Below, piece by piece: positions 45,426 through 56,775 of a stretch of DNA of 64,000 bases (the first letter of the stretch is position 1; each line of letters opens with the position of its first letter). The stretch spans positions 496,001 through 560,000 of the forward strand of contig NW_026516226.1 of the NCBI RefSeq assembly GCF_025602895.1, read 5' to 3'. Position numbers and translations under genes: made by a program. Below the pieces are notes generated by a model, which saw only the letters and a list, made by a program, of their open reading frames with translations, was not told the DNA's origin and searched no databases. The stretch comes from Polychytrium aggregatum (Eukaryota > Chytridiomycota > Chytridiomycetes > Polychytriales).

Positions 45426-46954
45426 CTATGCAGCCTCGCGACGCTTCAGAATGCTTGCAGCGGTCGACTCGGACCACTGCCATGTCGCCAGGGCCGCATC
45501 GGGATCTGAAGCCAGAGCGCTGGGCCGCTTCTGGGTGCCCGGCGAGATAAAATGCCGGCCCGAGACGTCGCTGTCCCTGATTTCGGGCGAGAGCGCCAAG
45601 TAAACCTGGGTCTTGGCGGCCTTGTCCGGGTGGGTTCCAAAGAAGTATAGGAACAGACCAAGCAGCCAGCCAATATAGTTGGCCTTGGGTTTGGTCGCCA
45701 TGGCCGATCGGACGAAGCCGGGCTCGCACGAGTTGATGCGGACCTTGGAGTCTTCCCCAAGGCGCCGCTGGAGCTCCACGACCTGATGGATCTGCGCCAG
45801 TTTGCTGAGGCCTGTGCGGCAGAGTCGCAAATCGGTCAGCGAGGCGACAGGAGATCGCCAATACGGTCTGCACAGCGAGGCGACCAACGATATCGTTTTC
45901 ACCAGTTGGCTCTGACATCCTGTCGTACCGTAGTTTTCGAGAGGATCAGCAGTCACGGGCGTGCACATGGCATCCCAGTCGACAGCCTTGGGGTTGGACG
46001 GCAGGAATTTGCAAAAGTAAAGAGAGGCGTGTGCGGGACTGCTGACGTTGACGATGCGGGCATCGCCCTTGATCCGAGCGGTTTTGTCCAGCGTGGGCAG
46101 GAGCAGCTGCGTCAGCAGAAAGTGCGATAGGTGGTTGACCATCACTTGGCTCTCGATGCCGTCAGTGAGCCGCCATTCCACAAAAGCGATGCCGGCATTA
46201 TTAACGAGAATGTCCAGGGAGTCATGCTTCTCGAGAAACTCGCTAGAAAGCAGTTGCGGGAGGGGGGTTTGCGAGTTCGATGGAGGGTGAGTCAGTGCAG
46301 CGACGTTAGCGCAGATACAGTCGATGATCAGTCTGCAGGAAACGGCCCTAGGTGGCCAGAGACACCCAAAACAGCCAGTGGGTGATGAGGGGGGCTGAAA
46401 CGGAAAGGCCACCAAACATGGCACCCGGCCGGCCAATGCCAACTGCCTCACCCAAGCCTTACCGGGCAAACGCCTGGACAGACACAAGGTCTTCGTTGTC
46501 GAGGATCATATATGAGGCCCGGTGCTTCATACCGACTTCCGCACTGCACGCATCCACTGTGGGTTAGAGACTCAAACACAGACCGAGGGGGGAGAGAGGG
46601 GGAGGAGAGCCGTGCTCGAAGCGATACCTGATCAGTTGCAGAGCTTCCTCGCCTCGTTTGCTGTTGCGAGCTGTGAAGATAACTTGGGCACCCGATCGGA
46701 GGAGGTGCAGCGTGGTGCTGAGACCGAGTCCTGGGCGAGAAAGTGCAATCGGCTGTCTGAGTGTGCTGCTGGATTGCGATGGGACCAGGCCAGCCGGCCA
46801 GTGCACCCAGCAATGATAGCAATGATAGCAATGATAGCAATAACAGCACCAAGTCGGTCGTGGTGCCCGCGGGCTTACCCGAAGTACCGCCGGTGACAAC
46901 CGCCAGCTTCTCCGAGTGGGATGTTGATTGAGGCTTTGTGCTTGGCTCTGTCAT
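45426..46954 (-). CDS. Short-chain dehydrogenase/reductase (RDH/WWOX-like)
   Basis: Five exons: 46954-46879, 46730-46628, 46543-46463, 46242-45929, 45811-45426; 319 residues. Rossmann signature TGGTSGLG at 21-28, NNAG at 101-104, NVSS in the catalytic Ser region, and the Y-x-x-x-K pair as YGLSK (Tyr191, Lys195); PGFVRSAM follows. A hydrophobic stretch (IGWLLGLFLYFFG) after the active site suggests membrane association, as in retinol-dehydrogenase-like SDRs. The third exon is chosen from two in-frame possibilities: the acceptor tgcag before 46543 gives EDLVSVQAF and keeps the frame. Substrate unknown; lipid aldehydes or ketones are typical for this group. Confidence 0.9.
46810..46845 (+). repeat. 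9-bp repeat in SDR intron 1
   Basis: Four copies of caatgatag within intron 46731-46878. Confidence 0.85.
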
Positions 46955-47187
46955 GGCAGGGGTGGTATGAGGGCAGTCGAAGGACAGATGAGGGCCGAGG
47001 GCCCAGACGAGGACAACTTCGGGAACCCCAGTGAAAAACTCCAGGCAGGCCATTCGCACACAACAGCAGCCTCTCGTGCAGCACGGCTGTTTTGCCGTGT
47101 GAGCGTGTGGGTATGAGCCGTGCGCGCACAGGGCGGCCAGCACGCGCTTCAAGGGCTTCCCACGCCCGGTATCGTCGCAAGTGACAT

Positions 47188-47230
47188 CGCAGCGGTATCG
47201 CAGCGGTATCGCAACGGTATCGCAACGGAT
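47188..47230 (+). repeat. 11-bp repeat (cgcagcggtat)
   Basis: Four near-identical tandem copies, 234-276 nt upstream of the SDR ATG. Confidence 0.85.
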
Positions 47231-47579
47231 GGGCAGTCGTGAGCTGTCGACACCAAGGAAAGCGACTTGGTTCCCAGGGGTGTTTTGGTTTGTTTTGCTT
47301 TGACCACGTCGTCGCATGGTGGTTCGATGGAAATCAGGAGACCCTCGTGGTCACTCAAAACGCAAGTGGGTCCTGCTTGCCCGCACGGCAGTCCCACGAG
47401 AATGCTGACCCAGAAGCCTCCAGACTGAACGCACTGTCGCATCCGTGATACTGGCTGCTCCCCGAGTCAGCAACATAACCAATGTGATTGCCAAGCAAGA
47501 CCGATGGCGATCCCACGGCTGGCTCGCCGCAGGCCTCGTCGTTCTGGATTGAGGGGTGGGGAACACCGCCCAGGCCTCT

Positions 47580-47621
47580 GTCCATGTCAACGTCCATGTC
47601 AATGTCCATGTCAATGTCCAT
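47580..47621 (+). repeat. 12-bp repeat (gtccatgtcaat)
   Basis: Three and a half copies, in the 3' flank of the CDGSH gene. Confidence 0.85.
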
Positions 47622-47796
47622 GCCCAATCATAGGACCGCCGATCACCTCGATCATCCTCGACGCCTGTTTGCAACGGCCACCGCCATGCTGAGCCTTGTG
47701 AGCTACTGCTTGCTACGCGATCAAACACACGATCGTGAAAGAGTCGATATATTCCCTTAACGAGCAGGGCTATTTCCAGTCGCAGGAACTCAGGGT

Positions 47797-48864
47797 TCAC
47801 TTGTGGTAGGGGACAACGATGTGGTAGACGGCGATAGCGACAACAGCCACGACGGTGCTGGCGGTCATCAGCTTGCGCAGCTTCGCTTCACGATCGTACT
47901 TTTCCTTGAGGTCCTGGTTGGCCTTGAGCAAGAACTGGCAAAGGCACAGTCGGAACAAATGGTACAGTTAGGAGTCGTCACCAGAGACCGTGGGCAACGA
48001 GCTCTCTGCCTGGCAGAATGCTTGCGTTGCGATCAGATGCTTTGGCGGGCTGGCTGAGTTACCTCGTTGTATCGCTTCAGGCCCTTCTCCTTTCTGTGGG
48101 TGCCATCACAGAAGGGAGCGGACTCGGCGAGCTTGCAGCCACACAAGAAGTACTTCTTGGCCTCATCGACGGTGAACTTGACGGGCTTGAAGGAGCTGCC
48201 CTTGTGCTGCAGGCGGTGTCAATGCCGGCTGATTAGGCATCGCTCTCAGGGCACCAACAGGCGCTGCGTGCTGTATGTGCCGGATGGGCCAGGAACTTAC
48301 GCTTCCGTCACAGAATGGCTGGTTCTGGCTCCTGGTTGTGGGAAAGGCATCGAGTGTGAGCGCAAGCCGATGGAGACCATGTGAGTTGAACCAGCCTGGG
48401 TGGGCTATTGGCCCTCGAAGCCGTGCGGACAGCAGATCGATCACCAGGCCGATCAGCAAGCTGGTAACTTACTTGCCGCACGAGCACCAGTAGTAGTCCT
48501 ACCAACGACAAGGTGATTCCGGGGAGGTGTGGATCAGTAAAAGCTAGGCGCGCCAAGGGCAAGGAATGGCGATGGCCCGGGATCCTGTGATCGACGGCGG
48601 CCATTCCGAGAGACAATGCAACATCAACGCCAGCGAGAGGAGGGGGCAGTGGGGCGAATCGGATCGCCCGGCATGGCCAACCCAACGACGGGAAGCAGCA
48701 GCTGCCCGCCCTTGTCGACCAATTGTGTGTCGAATGCATCCGCGAAGGAACGGGCAGCCAATCTGGATCGCGCACTCGGCTACCTTGCCAGGCTCGAGAT
48801 CAACGGGGTAAGGAGCCGCGCGGGGGAGATCGGGGACGGGAGCAGTCTCGGTGGTGGTGGACAT
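47797..48864 (-). CDS. Tandem CDGSH iron-sulfur protein with C-terminal membrane helix
   Basis: Five exons: 48864-48784, 48498-48473, 48331-48301, 48206-48063, 47934-47797; 139 residues. Two CDGSH cores are complete, each with the three-Cys one-His ligand set of a redox-active 2Fe-2S cluster: CSCGKSQNQPFCDGSH (Cys32, 34, 43, His47) and CGCKLAESAPFCDGTH (Cys68, 70, 79, His83). After a charged linker (EKYDREAKLRK) a hydrophobic helix at about 116-135 (LMTASTVVAVVAIAVYHIVV) ends four residues from the C-terminus, which looks like a tail anchor. Animal CISD1/2 have one core and an N-terminal anchor, and CISD3 has two cores and no anchor, so this arrangement differs from both. Likely on a mitochondrial or ER membrane. 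Confidence 0.9.
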
Positions 48865-49344
48865 GGCGATCGGCTGGCTTGCTGGGTTGCTTGCTGGGTT
48901 GCTTGCTGGGTTGCTCGCTGGATTGCTCGCTGGTTGGCTTGCTGGATGGATGGCAAAGACGCAAACGCAAAAGCGGCGCAAATCGAATCCTTTTCGTTGC
49001 GGTTCGGCGGCACTTTTGGCTGGAGCTCGTTCTCGGCGAGGGGGAGCGAGAAGGTGGCGAGAGCTCGGAGAGAGCGCGCGAGAGCAACCCGATGCGCAGC
49101 AGCCAGCCTTCCTTTTTTGGGAAAAGCAGCCACGCACCGGCCGCCGGCTGGCTGGTTTCATCCCAACACTTTGGATCCTGCCACACCCGTGGTCTTTCTT
49201 GCGGCGGACAGCGAGGTGGTCCATTGGCCGGGGATATTGCGGACCGGACTACACAGATCGGCAGTGTATTTCGGGCACTTGGGTGCATCCGCCATATTCC
49301 GAGAGCGACCGGTCTGGTTGAGAAGGGCCAGGAAAGCTCCCGGA
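48865..49344. other. Spacer upstream of CDGSH gene
   Basis: 480 nt between the orphan solenoid stop and the CDGSH start; promoter of the latter. Contains a 12-bp repeat. Confidence 0.45.
48875..48946 (+). repeat. 12-bp repeat (gggttgcttgct) just before the CDGSH start
   Basis: About six imperfect copies starting 11 nt upstream of the ATG, so it is probably transcribed as 5' leader. Confidence 0.85.
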
Positions 49345-52300
49345 CTACTTGGCGCTGGAGACCCACTCCAGAAACGAGTTTGCGCTGTTGCCCGATCCAT
49401 ACCCAAGCATCAACATGCTGCCACCCAGGCTTGCTGTCTGCTCGCTGGTGCCGAGAGCCATCAGCGACCCGAGCTCCAAGGATGCACTCGTTGCCACCGT
49501 CAGGCGTCCGACAGAGACTTGGTCCTTGACAATCACCATGGCTTGCGCTAGCGATACAGGTGTCTGCATTTGTCGCTCGAGTCGGAAAAAGATCCTCGAG
49601 AGAGGAATCAGGTGCTTGTGAATGGCCGCAAGCCCACTGATCCTGTTCGCGATCGCAATCACAAATATAAATTGCCAGCGTTAGCTTCATCAACAGCCAT
49701 CCGGTCTGAGCTCACGATTCTACCATCTCACCATTTGCCCTGTTTGCTTCGGTGATCGCTTTGAGGCCCTGTATCGAATACAATACGCCCGCAATAGTCC
49801 ATAAAGAGAGACGGGTCCAACTCAAAGACGCGCTTCAGGATCGGATGGAGGGATTCCCGCAGCTTGCCATCAAGCTGACGTCGAGTCTCGGATCCCTCAT
49901 TCCCTGCCGCTGCCGCTCCCACCGATGCCGGTGCTGGTGCCGATGCCGATGCTGGTGCCGATGCCGATGCTGCCGAGTCTTGTTCAGGCCAATAGTTTGG
50001 CACAACCGAGCGGTCCTTGTCAAAACACAGGCTCCTCAAAACTCGGTCGATGGCCGAGGCGACCTTGCGATTCAGGAACGCCTGTGTGCCCCCGCCAAGC
50101 GGGTTCAGCGCCAAGGACGATGAAAATAACCCGTGGCCATAGGATAGCGATTGAGAGCTCTTTCCGGTCGGTCCGCTGTTGCGCCGCTCGAGCTGCCCCA
50201 CCAGTCGCGAGGGTTCCACGAAAAACGGGCTGGTTTCGTCAAAGAACTGCGAGGACGGTGCTTGCATCTTGGCTCTGCTCGAAGGTGCGGGCGCCTGGGG
50301 AGGTGGTGGCGCTGCGTACTCAACACCCGAGACAGGAGTGGTCGGCTTCTTGGGCTCTAGAGGTGGCTGTTGCAGGGGTGACTGCTCGGGCTGCTCGGAC
50401 TGCTCTGCTTGACCATGGGCTGACTGATGGGGTTCCCCTTGTGGAGGACGATCGACCTGCCGAAGTAGTGCCTCTGGATTGAACTGGGTGTCTCCAGACG
50501 CATATATCGGCGGAGCAGATCCCTGTCTCGGCTTCAAAGCGGCGGCGGTCGTCTCAGTAGTAGTGGCAGCGGGCTCGGTAGGTCCCAAGGGGGCTCGGAA
50601 GGATGTCTGCTCACGGTCGGCTTGCATGCCGCCATCACCGAGAGCACCCGCCACCGCTGACCTTTCCGCCTCCATTTCGCTTTGGGTCCATGTAAAATCG
50701 AGCGGGCTGATGCGTGAAATCTCGGAGATCTCTGCAGCGCCAACCATTTTGGAGAGATCGCCTGGATCCAGCCGCGAGTTGACGTTCATCCATGTGTGAT
50801 CTTCGACAGCGGTGGTCCTGTCGCCTTGAACCTGGAGCAAGGCGGCGTCAACGCCGTCGTGCTCGTTGTGCTCGTTGTGCTCATCCTTGACAGCAACTGT
50901 CGCGCGCGCACGGGCTACATCGCCGGTGTTCAGTATCAAGGGGCGGTCTTCTGGAATTGTTTGCGCTGGCGCTGCCAGGACCGCGAGCGCAGTAGCGTTC
51001 TGCGCCAGGTCCAGTGGCAATGTTGGCGACAGCAAGCCTTGGTCGTGCTCCGAAGTCTCCGAGTCTGTTATGGCAGGCGACAGCGGCGGTCCACTGAGGA
51101 GGCCGTCCTTGCCCAAGAAGCCCGTGAGATCTACAACCTTGGAGGGCTCGGTGTCAGCCATGATCTCGTTGAGCGACATTTGTCCCTGATCATGGGATGC
51201 GGGATGCCGCTTAGCACCATCTTGTGCTACGCGGGTTATGGAAGTGGGGCTGGAGGCTGTGGCCGATGCCGGTTGCGGGCCGTTTGCTGCTGCCGGTTGT
51301 GTCGTGACGACGGGTGACCTGTGGTTGCTGTGTACAAGGGAATCGGCGACAAAATCATCGAAATTCAGGGTGTCGCTTGTGGGAGCAGCGCCTCGTTGGC
51401 GTACAGCATCATCTTGGTCGATAGGAGCCATGCCGCGCCAAGGATTTCGAGGGGCTCTGTGTCCCTGGCCACGGCTTAGTGATGGTACTTCGTCCGAGAA
51501 CAAAACTGGGCCGGTGGCCCAGTTTGCAATCTCGTCGATGTGACCTTGTCTGTCTCCTTGGTACACACTCGGGGAAGGCCGCCGATCAGCTGCTGGATTC
51601 AGCATCAAATCACTTCCTCGCCCTGACGCCGTGACTCTTGAGCTGCCTTGCAGTGGATAGGCTAGCGCCCTCGACCCGACACTTTCGGGAGTCCAGTGCG
51701 CGAGTTCCTTTGATTTGTGAACGTGCTCCTGGCCAGGGAATCTGAGAGATCGATCCTGACCAAGACCCTCCCGTATTAGAAAGGACGCTGACGGACCTGC
51801 ACTTGAATGAACCTTCGAGTCAGAGATGTGCTGATAGAATGAATTGATGATGTTGCCCTCGTCCGAAGAGAGGTGCTCGCCAGAATCCTTTGCCGCTGTC
51901 GCGTGGCTGGGGTGATGTGATGGCTCTAGCATGGGCAAAAACGGATGTCGATCAGGGCCCAGCGGGATCCGATTGTCACAAAGCGGCCGCCATTTGATGA
52001 ACCGTGTTCCTCTTTGTCAGCAAGCTCGGTTGTCCCCCTCTCAAATATCCAAGTAAATTGATCAAGCGATCCTCTACTTCCTCGTCCAACGGTAACATCT
52101 CATTACCTGTGGTCCTAGCCAAGCGAGGGGCGCATGGCTCATCCAGCGGCCGTGAGGGCTCAGCGAATCGTTTGTAGTTCAAATCCGGTGGGGAAAGGAG
52201 CTCAGCGACCAGTGCTTCTCCCGGATACTCGTCAGATCGGTGGGCCATGCGCGAGTGATCCGCGACGGCTGCCCCTGACTGCCCAGCGAATGGCATCGGA

Positions 52301-55300
52301 GATAGACCTCGAAGAAGTTCGTCCGGAGACAAGTCGCAAGCAAATGCGCCCTGGGTTGCTGTCGATGCGGATGCGTGCGGAGCTACATACCGCGCGGGCG
52401 TGCTCAAGCTTGGTCGCTTGGTAAACCCTGTCGGTGCATAGGCGCTGCCGAAATCTGTAGGCGCGTCGCTGCCCGGCGACTCATGCGAGTTGTAGTACAG
52501 CGCTGCGAGATGCCACTTCTTTCCATATCCCAAGATTCGCTCGACCAGCGCTGAAATGTCTTCACATTGATCGACAGGATCGCCGTAATCGGACCTGTCA
52601 CTGGAAAGGCGGTCACTGGAGGGCGATGCAAAGGGGCAGCCCCTGACAATGTCGTAGAGGGTCGAGAGAATATTGTAGTCCGCGAGTTGACTAGATTCGG
52701 GCACCGACGGGTCTCGCGTTGGACTGAGTCGGCCATCAGGGGATTCCATGCGATCGGGTGATCCTGGATACGGGGGAACGCCAATGCAGCTTGCACAAGT
52801 CTCCAGACACATCATCCGAACTGCGACTTCCGAGTCCCGTCGGAGACGCCACAGCAGCGGTATAGCGGTTGATAGGGCATCGAGGCAGCAATATGGCGCC
52901 GCTTCGCTGCCATAGCCGGTGCCTTCGATGGCCCCCTTGGTTACCAGGGCGATCGAGAGTCGATTGACAGCCGATTGTCTGGAATCTGTCTGTTGGTACA
53001 GGAGCAAGTGGTGGAGTAGATCTGTGAAGAACTGCATAAACGCAAATCGAACCGGAGGTGCGCGCTGTGGCCCTTGGGCACATGAGTATGAGTTGATAGC
53101 AACGAGCAAGAGAGGGGCCAGCAAAATCGAACGGTGGCAGGCACGTTTGAATATAGATGGGCACATTCAAATGTGTGTGAGCAAATACATGGCTGTTAGA
53201 TGGGCGTCGGCACGAAATCCTTCATTTGTCTTGCATCAGCGGCCAGCCCATCGTCGCGTGCACTGCCGTGAGCGTTCGCGGCATTAGAGCACATCCTATG
53301 GCCAAGACAATGCGAGCGGTTACCTGGTGGATTCCCTGGATCACGAGCGAGATTCACTGGAAAGTCCTGGGAAAGTCGAAACGGACAAACAGCGAAGCAG
53401 TGCGCCGTCACAAAGTAGGTCCAAGAGCCAAAAACCTCGCATTCCTGAGTCGTGACAGGCTCGCTAAAAGCGATTCATCGCAGCGAATGATGGCCAAGAG
53501 CGGCGTGGAAGCCCGCCATTGGTCGTCGAGATAGAGCAGCAGAGCGGCACGGGAAGATCGATATATGGACAAGGTATGAGATTATAGTGATGCAGGGGGA
53601 GGAATCCCGGATGCAGGGTTGCCCTTTGGCTACCCGAGGCAGAGTGTACCAGCTCGCAGTACCAACTAAATCGATGTCTTGGCTAGAGCATTACCTTTCG
53701 GACGTCCAAAACTCGGTCAACTCCCGGAAGATGGCTTGAAGGGAATGTCTAAGTGGCGACAGTACCAAGTCGTTGGAATGAGGGTCGGAGAAACCATCCC
53801 TATATGACCGACATAGCCCATCTTCGCGATGGACAATGTGCTGGCACGGGTCGCCGTTGAGGCTGTGAATCGCCAGCGCATGCGCTGAGGCGAGTCGAAT
53901 TTGATAGGAAGGGTCGTCAAAGAGCGACAGAAGGCACATTGATATCTAAAAACCAGAGTCACCGGTAACACACACAGGTTAGAACCACAACTACAGTGGA
54001 ACCAGCGCCATGAATCTCGGCCAATGACTTTGCGTCGCGCTTGAAGCGGAATCAAGTCGCTGTAAGGAAAGATTCGGCGCCATTACTTGCCGGAAACAGG
54101 TGGTTGGATATCTGTGCCATAAGACGAATGCACATCAGCCTTAAATTGATTAGCGCACTCAGGCTTGGCAGCTTGATGGAAATGGATGGGAGCGCTCGGC
54201 GCTGATACCGGCTAATTGAGGCACGCGGATCGACGGATCGCAGACAGGCGGTCGAGAGAAGCCACTTGGCCACGGCCTCAGCCACTTCGGAAACTAGGAG
54301 TGGAAGAAGGAGAAACGCGAGCCCACAGTTCGATAGCAAATTCGGTGACTCGAAGGTTGACCGCCGGGTCGAGCAAGGTCCTCTCCGGGAGGGATCTGGT
54401 GTCGGTGGGGGTGTGTGTGCTGGTAAAACATAACAGCCTGGATCGACACAACTCCGTTCAGCTTACCTCCAGTTGATGTCCAGTTGCCTTTGTCCAGTTT
54501 GTCCGGTTTGTCGAGACCACCGGTGTAGACTCGGATAATCAGGTTCTCGCAAAAGCGCCAGCAGTGATCGTCTGACCCTATTTGTGCAAGCAGCGGGATC
54601 GCAAAGCTCTGGAGGAGCACCACTGCTTGCTTGCTCTCCAGCCAAGTTGCTATCCAGTCTCCCAACTCTGTCTTGAGCACCAGGGACGCCAGCGGTGACG
54701 ATCCCGGCTGGGCACTGTAACCTCGCCACCCGATGGGATCAATTGTTTCAACGAGAGATTCCGAGAGCTTGGATATGTACTCGGATATCCGGGAGACAAG
54801 ACGCATCTGCTCTCCCACAGAGTCATTCAACAGATCCTGTGTTCCTGGCCTACACCGTCGAGATTCGTCCGAGTCGCCCCATCCCTGCTGAAAGTCCACG
54901 ATGAGCGCGCGAATAGATGCCAACACCTTGGAGCTGTGCTTGCGGCACTCAGGGCTCCACAGGCCGACTCGCATCACAGGGTTGACTATGTGTTTCAGGA
55001 AAATGATGGGATGGCCCAGCAGATGAACCGAGTCAGGCGGCGAAACGGAGTGAACCGACACAGGGAGTAACCGCGAGCTTTCGCCGAGAAGAGAAATAGA
55101 GACCTGTCAGGGTGTATGGAGGGTGTGAAAAGTCGGTGCCAGCTGCGTTACTTCAAGGAAGGATCGCCACATATCCACCATATGCATGATCTGCTCGGTA
55201 TCTGGCTGGGTAATGAAAGTCGACCGGTAATCGAGGCATGCAGCCCGCATCCAAAGCAGACGAGTGCGGTACTGCAATGCCCATCGACGCACACCCACAC

Positions 55301-56586
55301 ACTAGCAGTTCGCTACAATGCTCCCACCTTCATTTGATCGACCAGTCCTCCGTAGTCCTTGCGGACCATGGATGATGCCCGCTTGAATATGGCTTTGGCA
55401 AAGCCCTCGGCAGCGACCAGCGCCTGCTCTTGTCGAATGTCGTCATATCCGCCCACCATAAAGGCCAGGCACGCGGCAAGCATTCCCCATAGCTTGAGGG
55501 TCTGCTGGGGTATCTCTTTGTGTTTGTGCAGCAGGAAAGGGTGTGCCTTGAGATCGAGCAGGCTCGTAGCGGACTGGACAATGACGCTTCGGATCTCGGG
55601 AAAGCTCGATGGATGATAGTTTTGAATAGTGTCTGAGCCGACCCGCGACATGGGCTGTGATGCAAATACCCTCTGGAGCTTGGAGCTGCATGGGTTGAAA
55701 GGATAAGCCGATTAATTGCCGCGGTGCAAGGTCGAAGCGCCGTCTACAGCATCCACCCATCCACAACCAGAAGCGGCACGGCTCATGCTCCAAGCCGGCG
55801 AGGCAGGCGAGGCAGAGACGGCGATCCCTCCTCACGCACGGGAGTGCAAGTGTAGAGGACTGACAGACAGCCGTCTGGCACCAGCCAAGGGCCCCAGTGG
55901 ATATGATATCTCAATCCAGTCCAAGCCCTGCCCTCCACCCACCGATCGAGCTTCTTGAGAAAGAGCACAAGAAGCTTCAGCAGCAGAAACCGGATGTGCA
56001 GCGATATCCGCAGGCCCACATCCGGTCTGGAGGCGGTCTTTTGGGAAACGGCAGAGTCCAGTTGTCGCTCTGTCGATTCCAAGCTCCTCGGGAGATCAGA
56101 TGCAACATCCTCGATACACAGCGAGTAATTCAAGGCCGCCAGGACGATGCGAACAGCCGTTACGCGGGATGAAGGGTCGATCAACAACGAGCCCTGGCTG
56201 GACTCGGGGGGAGGAAACTGGGAGACGAGTATGGGGAGCAGCTTGGTGGTGAGTTTCTTCTCGGCGCTATGCTCGCCGTATGGCCCAGGACGCAGGACAA
56301 TCTCGAGCAGACCACCGACGAGCCGATGCTGAGCTGGATGCCACAGCGACGAAGGCGGCGGTTCGTGCAAGGCCGCATTCGGATCGCCCATCCTGGCGGC
56401 GCTGTGGACCGTCTGGCTCTGCAGCCTCGCGGAATCGGATATGGGGAGAGGGGGCAGCCGGACTCGGGCAGCTGCAGAGGCGAGTCTTGCAGATGGTGCA
56501 GATGGTGCAGATGGTGCGGATGGTGCGGATGATGTGGATGATGCGATGGTGCGGCTGTCCTGCAGACCCAAGAGAGCGCGAGCCAT
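49345..56586 (-). CDS. Large orphan protein, probable alpha-solenoid with long disordered region
   Basis: Ten exons: 56586-55943, 55685-55328, 55271-55152, 55103-54467, 54293-54091, 53945-53695, 53463-53324, 53072-51980, 51906-49732, 49642-49345; 5919 nt, 1972 residues. I do not recognise the family. Residues 60-950 are rich in amphipathic Leu/Ala helices (KKLTTKLLPILVSQF, LLDPSSRVTAVRIVLAALNY-like stretches, YQIRLASAHALAIHSL), consistent with HEAT/ARM repeats. About 960-1830 is Ser/Pro/Gln-rich and looks disordered, mostly in one 2175-nt exon. The last 140 residues return to ordered helices (LRESLHPILKRVFELDPSLF, HKHLIPLSRIFFRLERQM). Intron 5 uses a GC donor. Exons 6-8 are the least certain joins; the frame is preserved throughout. 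Shares a short bidirectional promoter with a NuSAP-like gene. Confidence 0.68.
56489..56540 (-). repeat. 9-bp coding repeat (Ser-Ala-Pro)n in the orphan N-terminus
   Basis: Five units of a 9-mer encode SAPSAPSAPSAP near residues 18-32. A later in-frame ATG (about 56391, MGDPNAALHEPP) is an alternative start that would exclude it. Confidence 0.75.
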
Positions 56587-56775
56587 CGGGCAAAACCGGG
56601 GCCGATGAAACCGGGACGGAGAAGTGGCCACATTTGGCCAAAAAAGGAATCCCCGAGCACGCCGCCTCTGGCCGTGACAGCCCTCTTGGGCGGGCCAACA
56701 CAACACCCAGCCCGCCGCCTGCCTCCTGCCTCCTTGCTTCTCTCGACCAGCCCGAGCCCAGAGCGGCCAGCAGCC
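56587..56775. promoter_or_regulatory. 189-bp bidirectional promoter, orphan solenoid / NuSAP-like
   Basis: The two start codons diverge from this segment and nothing else fits between them, so both promoters and leaders must share it. No TATA box recognised. Confidence 0.6.

Larger units (their letters stand above)
46955..47796. other. Spacer between CDGSH gene and SDR
   Basis: 842 nt, no gene seen. It contains two short minisatellites listed separately. Confidence 0.45.

Noticed and set aside
54294-54420. Minus-strand segment reading VNLRVTEFAIELWARV as a possible exon of the orphan
   Set aside because: No acceptor gives the phase required by the preceding exon; the acceptor before 54293 does.
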